NCBI RefSeq assembly: GCF_001949145.1
Contig: NW_019091495.1
Span: 187,813 to 251,812 of the forward strand
Length of the DNA stretch: 64,000 bases
Origin: Acanthaster planci
Lineage: Eukaryota > Echinodermata > Asteroidea > Valvatida > Acanthasteridae
Direction of reading: 5' to 3'
Under the pieces are notes generated by a model. The model had not been told where the DNA came from, ran no database searches, and saw only the letters and a list, made by a program, of their open reading frames with translations. Both the position numbers and the translations under genes were made by a program. Shown here in pieces: positions 1-8,958 of the stretch (position 1 is the first letter of the stretch; each line of letters begins with the position of its first letter).

Positions 1-349
1 AGCTCACCTAGAATGTCAATTTGTGTGGAAAGAAAGAGTTGGGCTTCAACACAGATATGCATGAATGCCAACAGTCACTCTTGTGCATGTGTTTTCTACA
101 TGGAACTCAAATATGCATGGGTTCAATTGCTGGCACAAAATGACTCGGTCTTTTGTGCAGTCCTCTTCACTGCATTTGGTGTACTGCACAATTACGCACA
201 TAAAACAGTGAAGCACAGTTGTTGGACAGCACAAAAGTGCAACCTGATATTCCTGTGTAGGATAGTTGGTGCAGTGCACAATATGACACAGCTGTGCATC
301 TTTGTGCGGCTGATTAATTGACCCAAAGAGTGACTTCAGCATAGGAGGG
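1..349 (-). mobile_element. TTAA-flanked miniature element, family A (partial, reversed)
   Basis: The right edge ends GGAGGG followed by TTAA at 350-353. The terminal block at about 318-349 is the reverse complement of the start of the complete family A element at 15405-15547 (TTAACCCTCCTATGCTGAAG). The interior, rich in TGTGCA and TGCACA words, is longer than that of the 143-bp copy. The opposite terminus is not seen, so it is degraded or lies outside the window. No coding sequence is recognisable here. The TTAA plus CCCT terminus is the signature of piggyBac-type elements; that assignment is inferred from the ends only. Confidence 0.55.
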
Positions 350-460
350 TTAATGTGCTTTTAAAGTTGTGAAATAAAATTACACCTTGCTTTTTTCTGT
401 CAAAACGCTCCAAGTGTCAGTATTTGCCTTCTTTTTTTACCTTGGTGAAACCACAGGGGC

Positions 461-786
461 ATAACTCAGTATAGGGACCTTTGAAATCCTGCGTAACCTT
501 GTTGGGTTCAGCATGGTTAGGGTTAACCCTAACCCCTACGGACCAATGAAATCCTGCATAACCTTGTTGGGTTTAGCATGGTTAGGGTTAACCCTAACCC
601 CTAAGGACAATTGAAATCCTGTATAATCTTGTTGGGTTCAGCATGGTTAGGGTTAACCCTAACCCCTACGGACCAATGAAATCCTGCATAACCTTGTTGG
701 GTTCAGCATGGTTAGGGTTAACCCTAACCCCTAAGGACAATTGAAATCCTGCATAACCTTGTTGGGTTCAGCATGGTTAGGGTTAA
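461..786. repeat. 65-bp tandem array made of TTAA mini-elements
   Basis: Five units repeat at 65 bp; the word GAAATCCTG starts at 483, 548, 613, 678 and 743. Alternate units share variants (CTACGGACC versus CTAAGGACA), giving a 130-bp higher-order period. Every full junction contains the 20-bp palindrome GGTTAGGGTTAACCCTAACC, centred on a TTAA at 523, 588, 653 and 718. The last TTAA is at 783-786. A unit is therefore a 61-bp body starting CCCTAACC and ending GGTTAGGG, plus one shared TTAA. These are the termini of the TTAA-flanked miniature elements found elsewhere in the window. The leftmost unit is degraded. Confidence 0.8.
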
Positions 787-986
787 TAAGATGATCAGCG
801 GTCACGAGATGACCAGCAGATGTGTAAAAATTTCAGAGATCAAGATTTAATACATCTTATAATCTGTAACTCTGAGTAGACAGCTCACTTTATTCGTAGC
901 TCAAGAGTGTTCTCAGGAAACTCTTGATATTTTGTGTGGAATTGGCTGATTCACAGTCGTACCGATACTTATTTTGGTTACTTCAG
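787..986. other. Sequence before the first visible RPL6 exon
   Basis: This stretch holds no recognisable coding sequence. It ends in a pyrimidine-rich acceptor (TTTTGGTTACTTCAG) at 972-986, so it is the 3' end of an RPL6 intron. The N-terminal part of RPL6, roughly 80 residues in other animals, is not visible anywhere in 1-986. Confidence 0.6.
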
Positions 987-3714
987 GTGACTGTCAAGAA
1001 GGAGAGGAAGAGACCTGCTGCCATGGTAGAAAAGGACATTGGTGGAGAAAAGAACGGTGGAAAGCGCCTGGTCCGAGTCCGTAGACTGGTAGGCGAATAG
1101 TTTACAGCAGCATGAAATTTGAAGGGCTAACTCACTCGAGACTGGTGCTGACACTTCTGTTTCACTGAAGCTCTGGCAGTAGTAAAGAACTTGAAGTGAA
1201 CTCAAATTCATATTCCCTGTCTACTAAAAACTGTAATGAAAATCGGTCATGATTGAGATGCCTCAAACCTTCAGATCTCAATATGGGTTATTTAAGCCTT
1301 AAAAACCACATTTTCTCTGTTTGAAAGCCATGCCTTTTTGTATTTTTAACTCCTGTGATGTGGTCCAGCACGACAGTAATGCAACAATGTAAATATGTTG
1401 AATCATTGCAAAGCATCTTGAAATTCCTACATTTCCATTGTCTATTTCTTTAACTATCCAGGCATTGAACTTTCCTGTCTCATTCAAAATCCATGTTGGA
1501 TTTCAATGACTCATTCTGGGACTTCAACCATCAGGGGACATTAAGCCTTGAAACAGTTTAAGTGGTTGGGCTTGACCTTCGGCAACCCTGCAAAATCATT
1601 CAAAACTTAGTGGATTTTGAAGGATGCAGGAGGGTTAGGGTCAGTATCACAGATTAGCAAGTAGAGCATTTTCCCAACATATCCTAGTGCTGCACTTCAA
1701 ATCTGTATTGCTTTCATAAATTGTTCAGCCCTGCTAGTACCCACCTTTGTGGTCATACCACAGATCATAGGAGAGATCAGACAGCTGTCAAAAAAGTCTC
1801 CAGATCTTTTATGTTTGCCAGTTTCACCATTTTCTTGAACTGTTCAGCCTCGCTACTACCCAACCGAGGATCTCCCCAGGAGGCTGAACAGCCGCAAGAA
1901 GCCCTTCAGCCAGCACAAGCGTAAGCTGAGGGCCAGCTTGACCCCAGGCACTGTGGTCATTCTCCTGCGTGGGCCTTACAAGGGCAAGAGGGTCATCTTC
2001 TTGAAGCAACTGTCGTCTGGTCTTCTCCTCATCAACGGTGAGCTATTGATGGCCAGCAAAGTAGGCTATCCAACCACTGTCGGCAAGACTGGAATGGTTG
2101 ATATGACCGGTCCAGCCATTGTCAGCTGGTATATGATTAGAGTCAGTCAAACTCTGGATAGCTGTAAATTTGGAATAGCTGTAAATTTGGATCAAACTCA
2201 AGGCAGTGTGAAACGGTATTGGTTCAAGTGCCTCCATTGCTGCCAGAGTTCTGTGATTGCAGTAAGTCTGCTAGGCATGAGGATGTCATAAGTGAGACAA
2301 GATGGGGTAATAACCACCTTCTTGCTCTTGATTGATAAGCAATGTTGGGGTCAGTTACACTGACTCTCCATTCGGTATCTCTGGTGTATATTGTGATATG
2401 TAAACTATTGTTAACCAGTGACGTATGCTAACAGACTGCTGCCAACAGGATTGGCCCGATTGATCGAAACCAGCTCAACCACTATCAGCTGGTATGTTAA
2501 CCCTAACACTCCTCAGTCCTCCAACAGGTAAAGGATTGAGGAGGGTTAGGGTTAACAGTCAGAGTTAGTGTGAAACTGTGGCTAAACTGTAAATTTTGAT
2601 CAAACTTTAGGCAGCGTGACACGGTAATGGGGCAGTTGCCTCCGTTGCTGTTCAAGTTCTATGGCTGCAGCAAGTCTGCCAGGCCTTAGGACATTGCAAG
2701 AGAGACGCAACTGCCAAAACTAACAACGCACACTTTGTGATTGCCATCTTGCCAGGTCCGATGAAGATCAATGGTGTCCCCATGCGTCGCATCAACCAAA
2801 TCTACGTGATTGCCACCAAGACCAAAGTGGACATCAGCGGGGTCAAGATCCCCAAGAGGGTCAACGACGAGTACTTCCGCCGCAAGAAGTTGAAGAAGCC
2901 CAGGAACCAAGAGGGCGAGATCTTCGACACCGAAAAGGAGGTCAGACATCGATCCCAGTGGTTTTTTTTTTTTTTTGGTCCGTAAACTCTTAGCTCAAAC
3001 CTGTCCTTGGTTTCACTTCATTTTCATTGAAAGACGCTGAGCAAGATTGTAGATGGCAGCAATAGTTGTGTAGACACCTTGGCATTGTGCATAATCAATC
3101 AGTGGACAGTTACATGGCACGTTAGTACATGTATGTATCATTGTGCACACAGGATTTGTCTGTCACTGACTATGGAGTGTGCCATACAGTTCCATCAGTA
3201 ATTTGAGGTGTCTATTCCGTCCCTTTAAATAGGAGTAGAAAACAAGACCCTTGTCTTTTGTTAAAGTAAAACATTTTCAAAAAGTTTACTCTCTTGGTGT
3301 CTTTTGGGGCCAGACAGTCAGATATTGCAATAACCTCTTGCACGTAGGGCCTTGGAGGACGCTATGCCTTACCAGTAAGGACTCTGAATGGAGTGAATTG
3401 AAGCAAATCATTGGGCAGTCATGACAAATGAAGGATATCACAGAGCATGGGTTAAACCTTGCATTTGACTACAGGACGCTGCCAGCATTTAAATACTTGA
3501 ATTTGGCTGACCAAACTGAGTTGACAGATTGTCTTGTCTTTTACCCCGGGCCACCTTGCAGAAGTATGTCGTTTCTGAGGAGCGCAAGGAGGACCAGAAG
3601 AAGGTAGACACCCAGCTCGTTCCCCTCATCAAGGGAGTACCCAGCTTGAAGGGCTACCTGGAGATGCCCTTCTACCTCAACAACAAGCAGTATCCCCACA
3701 AGATGATCTTCTAG
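987..3714 (+). CDS. RPL6: Ribosomal protein L6 (eL6), 5'-truncated, four coding exons
   Basis: This is a protein of the large cytosolic ribosomal subunit. Coding exons are 987-1088, 1848-2037, 2756-2940 and 3562-3714; all introns are GT-AG and the phases agree, giving 209 C-terminal residues of a family protein of about 290. Recognisable family blocks are [49 protein letters not shown] followed by a [13 protein letters not shown] block, a [13 protein letters not shown] block, [12 protein letters not shown], and the terminal YPHKMIF stop. The N-terminal basic segment lies upstream of the window. GC-rich exon codons contrast with AT-rich introns. Intron 1089-1847 is unremarkable, intron 2038-2755 carries a duplicated block, and intron 2941-3561 shows nothing. 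Identity is certain; the exact splice sites are my reading of consensus and phase. Confidence 0.95.
1574..1645. repeat. Fragment of a TTAA element family, family B
   Basis: The words AAAATCATTCAAAAC, GGATTTTGAAGGAT and GGAGGGTTAGGG match the interior and right end of the longer family B elements at 30416-30815 and 37859-38275. No flanking TTAA pair is preserved. It lies in an RPL6 intron. Confidence 0.4.
2202..2244 (+). ncRNA. Candidate structured intronic RNA hairpin, copy A
   Basis: The 43-nt stretch can fold as a lower stem GGCAGTG with TGCTGCC, an internal loop, and an upper stem GGTATT with AGTGCC. This two-stem shape with an asymmetric pocket resembles one hairpin of an H/ACA snoRNA, and ribosomal-protein introns commonly host snoRNAs. 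The following AGAGTT only approximates an H box (ANANNA) and I could not define a convincing second hairpin plus ACA box. It is a candidate, not an identified snoRNA. Confidence 0.3.
2501..2551. mobile_element. 51-bp TTAA-flanked micro-element, family B
   Basis: The element starts CCCTAACACTCC and ends GGAGGGTTAGGG, flanked exactly by TTAA at 2497-2500 and 2552-2555. It interrupts copy B of the intron duplication, while copy A lacks it. It is one of the two shortest members seen (compare 47752-47813) and consists of little more than two inverted ends. Confidence 0.7.
2610..2652 (+). ncRNA. Candidate structured intronic RNA hairpin, copy B
   Basis: This aligns without gaps to 2202-2244. In the upper stem a T-G pair has become A-T, a two-sided change, and a T-A pair has become T-G. 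In the lower stem T-G has become C-G and two G-C pairs have become G-T. None of the 13 pairs is broken, although the loop and pocket differ. No ACA box follows, so this copy may be non-functional. Confidence 0.28.
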
Positions 3715-4015
3715 AGACAAGCGCTTCTCAAACTCTGGCAAATTCTTGATTTCACATCCGAGGACATTCTCCTAATTCAAGCAAGGATGTTTTCCACACT
3801 GCATGGGGAATGTTCTCTCATTACATGTGAGGACATTGAAGAATACTGGCATCGCACTGTTCATCCATTGTTTGTGCATCGTTAAATGGTCATGTTCACT
3901 TTCGCTATGTACTCACTGACTTGGATGAGATAAAACTTGACTTGTCCGTCACCTGTGATGAACCGTAAGAGGTTTAAATAAAGTCTATTGGTTAACCAAC
4001 AAGATAGATTCGGTG
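3715..4015 (+). terminator. RPL6 3' UTR and polyadenylation signal
   Basis: The stop codon is followed by about 260 nt of AT-rich untranslated sequence and then AATAAA at 3977-3982, with GT- and T-rich sequence after it. This is the only canonical signal close behind the RPL6 stop. Confidence 0.7.
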
Positions 4016-5913
4016 TATTGTCTGCTTTATTTTAGTGTGGTTTGAAGTGAGTCTTGTGTGTCAGTGATGATGCTGTAACACCTTAAAAAAGGATGGTTGA
4101 TAAGAAGTCTTTTTGTCAATGTGTCTTAAATCACAGCCCCTCTTGAGATCTTGTAGTCCTTGGGTGTCATCTTTGGAGCAATTTGACAATTATCTCTCAG
4201 TTTTTTGAGTTCCCTGTCATAAATAGAGAAATCACACCTTGATTTGAAACGGCCTTAAAAGTTACTGTCCTCTGAACAAAAGGGTGATTCTATAAATTTG
4301 AAGCCTGACTTAACTTTTTCCATCACTATTACACCTGACCTGTATAATTACACAAAAGATGTCATTCATTGATTTCAAACTTCATGTACACGTATTTTAT
4401 TTGTTTGGCTAGTGATTTGTATTAATCACGATTGGAAATTAATGTGTAAAATTGCAAAATCATGTGCCAGGTTTAACAAGGATTGGAAAAAATGACACCC
4501 CAAATGTATAGAATGATTCCTGTGGGTCATTTTTTAGCATTAGGTAGACGATAGTCCTTTCAACGATGTCGTGCATCTAGTCTGAATTGAACTGAAGATT
4601 GAAAGAAGGGTACACTTTGTGGTTAAAGTGTTGCACTTTCTTACCAAAACAAGCTGAGGTTTTCGAAGGGCAGTAGGGCAAACTGAAATATAGTCGGGTG
4701 ACAAAGAAAGAATGAATGGGCCCCATCAGGACTGTGGCATTTCAGAATTCACATATTTTGGAAATTATTACATCTAGGTCGAATAACAACGGTAAATGTA
4801 GCCCAGTAATCGACTTTCACGGCACAAAATTGACCTATCATGGTAGAATCGCGTCAGTGCAACTTGGGAAATATTTTCCAATTACATAAATTACAATGTG
4901 GACGTGGAATGGGCAAAATCTGAGACAAAGTTCCGTACAAAATTCCATTGGGTTTTAAGAGGCGTAGCTAACTTGCAGACAGTGACAGGTCAAAATCCAC
5001 CAACCTACCTGTCACTCTTGTGCAGCGGCGTATCTAGCTTTGGGGGGCAAATTCAATAACGAATTCGGCTTCAGGCTCATTCAACATGATATTGGGAGAG
5101 GAAAAAGCATCAAAGCCTCACCTCCAGTCTCAAAATCCTAGCTTTTATTTCATGGTGTTGTTTTCTCAGGGGTTTGATGCTAATATTAGATCAATAAATA
5201 TTAAATGAAAATTTTATAAACAAATATTGAAAGGAAAATAAAAGTAAAAAAAAAAATCCGTCAGGCCCCCCCCGCTTGATACGCCGATGCATTGTGTGTC
5301 ATCCCATTTTCTATCGCATCTACCTGTATCATGAGTAGAGATGTGCGTATCGTCGTGTTTCCGTGCGCCTTGGCTGTTTTCTTACATGCGCGCTCCGGAA
5401 CGCACACGCGCCCATTTCGTTAATCCCTAAATCCAAGTGCAATTCGTGCAAGGCTTAAAATGTGCAGTTACATGCAAAGAAATGCGATGAAATGCCTGAA
5501 AATAAATTGACTGTCTTTACTTTTTAACGTGTCTCTAAATAACAAACCAATACACAAACATTTTCACACAAAATTAAGGCTTTATAAAAGCTTGATTTCT
5601 TGGGGCGCGATGCGGAAGTACTGCCTGCCCTTTCGTGCAAGTCTATATCTGCACTGCAGATGTTCTATTTCCATGGAACTGGTCGAACTTACTGGCTCTA
5701 TGACAACTGACGCAGTAGCGCAGTACATGTTTTGGCGCGTGTTCAATGTTTTCTTACTCTGTTCCTGCGAGATAAATTCAGCAATCGAACAGAATTTCCC
5801 CTCCTCTGTTTCACATACAATCGTATATACCGAATTTGCTTCATACTTTTGCACTAACGCTGGTGCAGTCGAATCATAAAATTCCAGAGTGAATTTTTCC
5901 TTGTATTTGAAGA
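4016..5913. other. Intergenic region RPL6 to next gene
   Basis: I see no recognisable gene here. It is AT-rich with an A-run at 5244-5257 followed by a C-run, and a CpG-rich patch at about 5335-5430 that could be promoter-associated. An open stretch on the - strand at 5582-5929 lacks an ATG start and is treated as unproven. Confidence 0.5.
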
Positions 5914-6068
5914 ATGACCGAGAAAACACCGGGAAAACCCCCCGAAGCTGCGGAGATACCCATATTAGACGAGGGCTTTCGTCTCTTCGGCCCGCCTGTC
6001 GTCAATGAAGCCATCAGAAGACACCAGAAAGAATTAGAGGCAGAGCCAAGAAAATGGAAATCGTTGAG
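5914..6068 (+). CDS. Possible first coding exon, product unknown
   Basis: An ATG at 5914 opens 51 codons with protein-like composition: a proline-rich start (MTEKTPGKPPEAAEIPILDE), then GFRLFGPPVVNEAI, then a charged stretch ending RKWKSLR. A possible donor GAG|GTATCG follows at 6069; without splicing the frame ends at 6099. I do not recognise the protein. The exon ends in phase 2 and would join in frame to an acceptor just before the GGNBP2 ATG (AG at 8947-8948), so it could be an upstream GGNBP2 exon, but known GGNBP2 proteins have no such extension. It may instead begin a separate small gene. Confidence 0.35.
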
Positions 6069-8509
6069 GTATCGAAACATTGGAATTTATAGCTTGTAAC
6101 TCCACAAACAGACATGGCAGCAGCTTTTCTGATGCGGAAAAAATTGTTCAGATTAGAAACAGGCCTAGAGGAAATGTTTTGTAGGCCTATGGCACGTTGG
6201 AAATACAGAAACGAATGTGTTTAAAATGTATCGTGAAACTAAATACCATGAATTTATGAATATGACAGCAGTAGATCAGGTGGACCACTTGATAAACCAC
6301 TCAGTTTTCGTATAATTTATTCCATTGTGCAAAAAGAGTAGCCTAAGTTTTAACATCGTTCCACTTTTTGAGCGCTTCAAGCCTTTGCTCGAAACCTCCA
6401 AAACCAATGGCATGTATGTACATGTACATGTACTGTGTGCAATTGATACCGACAGCGAGGCCTTGTAAAACATATCCTGAAAACATCATAGAGGTGCCAT
6501 CGTCACAAAATACTGGGTCAATTTGTGTATCATTTGTCATCATAATTACGTGCATTAGTACCTTCTCGCACCCCAGTTTCCCTTTCTCACTCCTTTTTTG
6601 ACTCGACAAAACTGAAGGCTCAACACACAGCCAATTCGTTCCCGTGACCCACTTTTTTTCTTTTCGCACCCCTCTTTCCCTCCGCTGGCACCCCTCCTTT
6701 TCGTTCTCGCACTCCGCTTTTGACTCGATAAAACTGAATTCCCTGCACACTGGAAATTCGCCCCAGTACCTCACATTTACCTTCTCGCTCCCCTCTTAGT
6801 TTTCGTTCTTGCACTCCTCTTTTGACTCGACAAAACTGAAGGCTCAACACACTGCAAATTCGCGCCCGCACCCCCCTTTTCCCTTCTCGCAACCGGCCAC
6901 TTTTCCCTTCACTCGGGGGAGGTGGGGGGGGCACAGTCCACTGAGCACCATAGGAAAGCACAAATGTACATGGAAACAGAGTGTAAACGTTATCATAAAG
7001 ACAAGTAGGTACATAGTTCCATTCTCTGTCAAGGAAATAGCAAAGTGGGTCTTCTCGACGGGCGGATCCAGCCCTATTAAAAAAACAGGAATACGATGGA
7101 CAGGCCGGGACAAAACGGGGCCAAGGAACCTCACAAAAAATCAGCTCGTACATATGAAAACACCTGGGACATTTCGATAAAGCGGTTCACATTGACTTCA
7201 TTATTTCAGCACTGTCTTCGGGACAACTTTTACTGTGATTGTACAGTTGTACAGTACATCATGGAGTGAGTACATGGACATGTGTATAATTAGCCTGGTA
7301 CGTGCCTAGTGGAAACCAGTAGATGATCAACTGATAATATTCAGATATCTCAACAGAATGAAAAACAAAAGACTAATGAAAGCCATCTAAAGATGTTCCT
7401 GAAGATGTTTTGAATAAAGGACAAAGCATTAAATCAACATGATTGTTATCAGTCTTTCTGGATTCTCATATTGATTTGCCCAGTGGAATCAACAGAATAT
7501 ACCTAGTTTGCAATGGTTCAATTCCGTCATACAATACACTGTCTAGTTCAAAAATTGAAAGCCCACGCAGGCATATATTCTCGGGGAGCTGAGTTTACAA
7601 TATCGTTGCCTTAAAGCCAATTTAATAAGTGTGCAATACTCTATTTCGTTTTGCTACGACTTCCACCAGGCAGTTTGCAAATTTTCCCCACTGCACTGTT
7701 CTCCGCTCTCCCTTACTAATACTGACTTATATGTTTCAATATTCGGGTGCATGACAAACCCAGCCACGGCCTTGAAGGTCAGTGCAGTGGTAAATCACGA
7801 AACCACACGCTGTCACAGCGCTCGTAAAACCCTGTGGTCGTCCCGCTGTTTATGTGCTTGCAATTCTGGATCTTGAAGGCCACTGTAGGCGTGGGGCAAG
7901 GTGAGCATGTGCGCTCTTATTGGCTACGTTCTGGCAGTACACAAGCCATGGGCGCTGTTTCCTTATTGGTCCATTCTGGTTTGTCCAGGGACCATCGATG
8001 GTCCGTGTCTCAATTTAATGTCGTTTCTATCGAGGGTGTCCGAGCATGGAGGAAGGAACATCCTCCATGGTCCGAGTAATGTTACGTTCTCCTGTTTGAC
8101 ATTTTTGCGGCAAAGGAAATTAGTAATCCTCACATCATCATCTTGCGGACTTGTAACCAAGGTACAATAACTTGAATATGCAGTTGGTTGCGCTTTATTA
8201 TAAGAATGTGTAGCTGAAAATCTAGAATTGCCTATAATGAAAAGTAACGAGACTGCTAACTATGCTCATAGTGCATGCAACATACATTGCAAGGCTTAAT
8301 TTCATACCTTAAGCAGATCATTAACTACACGAACATAGCCTAACGAGTAGGCCTAAGTAACATGGCTGAGTGAATCTGCGAAAGACATCAACACATAGCA
8401 ATGATAATAGTCAAACGGCACTTAATTTATTTTATACTTGTGTTCAAAATACGCCTCCGTACTTTGACCCAAATAATTTGTTGAGTAACTATTGCTGCAT
8501 AGCGCGTGC
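6069..8509. other. Non-coding stretch before GGNBP2
   Basis: Apart from the pyrimidine-rich repeat at 6545-6905, no gene is recognisable. The part at 7760-8060 is less AT-rich, contains two inverted CCAAT words (ATTGG near 7918 and 7966), the perfect 16-bp palindrome GGACCATCGATGGTCC near 7989-8004, and a further inverted pair around the words CATGGAGGA and TCCTCCATG. It could be regulatory, but nothing proves this. Confidence 0.4.
6545..6905. repeat. Pyrimidine-rich tandem repeat of about 100-120 bp units
   Basis: Three units share the phrase TGACTCGA(C/T)AAAACTGAA, starting at 6599, 6721 and 6823, each preceded by CT-rich blocks such as CCCCTCTT and TTCGTTCT. Spacing is 122 and 102 bp. The bias leaves a long open frame on the - strand, which I regard as a by-product. 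Confidence 0.6.
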
Positions 8510-8565
8510 AAACGCACCAATAGGACTAAAATGGCGGACGTCGACGTTAACGGGGAAGGATAAAA
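8510..8565 (+). promoter_or_regulatory. Candidate GGNBP2 promoter with short upstream ORF
   Basis: A CCAAT word at 8517-8521 is followed by AAAATGGCGGAC at 8528, which resembles the YY1 site common at TATA-less animal promoters. The ATG within it opens a 10-codon frame (MADVDVNGEG, stop at 8561-8563). This CpG-containing patch stands out from AT-rich surroundings about 400 bp before the first GGNBP2 coding exon. No transcription start can be proven. Confidence 0.35.
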
Positions 8566-8958
8566 TTAATCCGCAAAACATCTAAAGTTTAATTTAAGCT
8601 TCAGATTCGGAGTGTTAATAAGTTAGTTGAATGTTTTGAATCGAGAATGGTCAAAAGAACCCTATTATCATGTCAGCATTAGAATTTTAGCCCAAGAAGG
8701 TTTGCACTAGTTATCTTGAGCGTATGAATATTGTTTCACGTAGAGGGGGTTGCAGGTCATCGTGAACTGTGTACATTTTTAATGTACTGAACTAAGGATA
8801 TTCAAAACTACGACGTGACTATACATTGCCTGATTGCTGTTGATGGAGACCTTTACCCTTCATAAAAACACGACCAACTAGCATTGTAAGCGTCAGTCTT
8901 GAATTTCAGATGCTTGCATTTTCTCTGTACTTATTTGGTGACCGAAAGGAGTTGCTTG

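Larger units (their letters stand above)
2090..2710 (+). repeat. Tandem duplication inside RPL6 intron 2
   Basis: Copy A (about 2090-2302) and copy B (about 2455-2708) align over their length. Shared words include TCAGCTGGTAT, TGTAAATTT, GATCAAACT, ACGGTA, CAAGT and AAGTCTGC. Copy B is interrupted after GGTATG by a 51-bp TTAA element (2501-2551); copy A reads straight through and acts as the empty site. Copy A also has an internal direct repeat of ATAGCTGTAAATTTGGA. A 43-nt hairpin is kept in both copies. Neither copy codes for RPL6. Confidence 0.7.

Noticed and set aside
461-786. CRISPR array
   Set aside because: The repeats are contiguous without unique spacers, and the surroundings are animal genomic DNA with spliced genes.
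511-790. Interstitial telomeric repeat (TTAGGG words)
   Set aside because: The TTAGGG and CCCTAA words are not in head-to-tail hexamer tandem. Each occurs once per 65-bp unit in a palindrome centred on TTAA, which is explained by the ends of the TTAA mini-elements.
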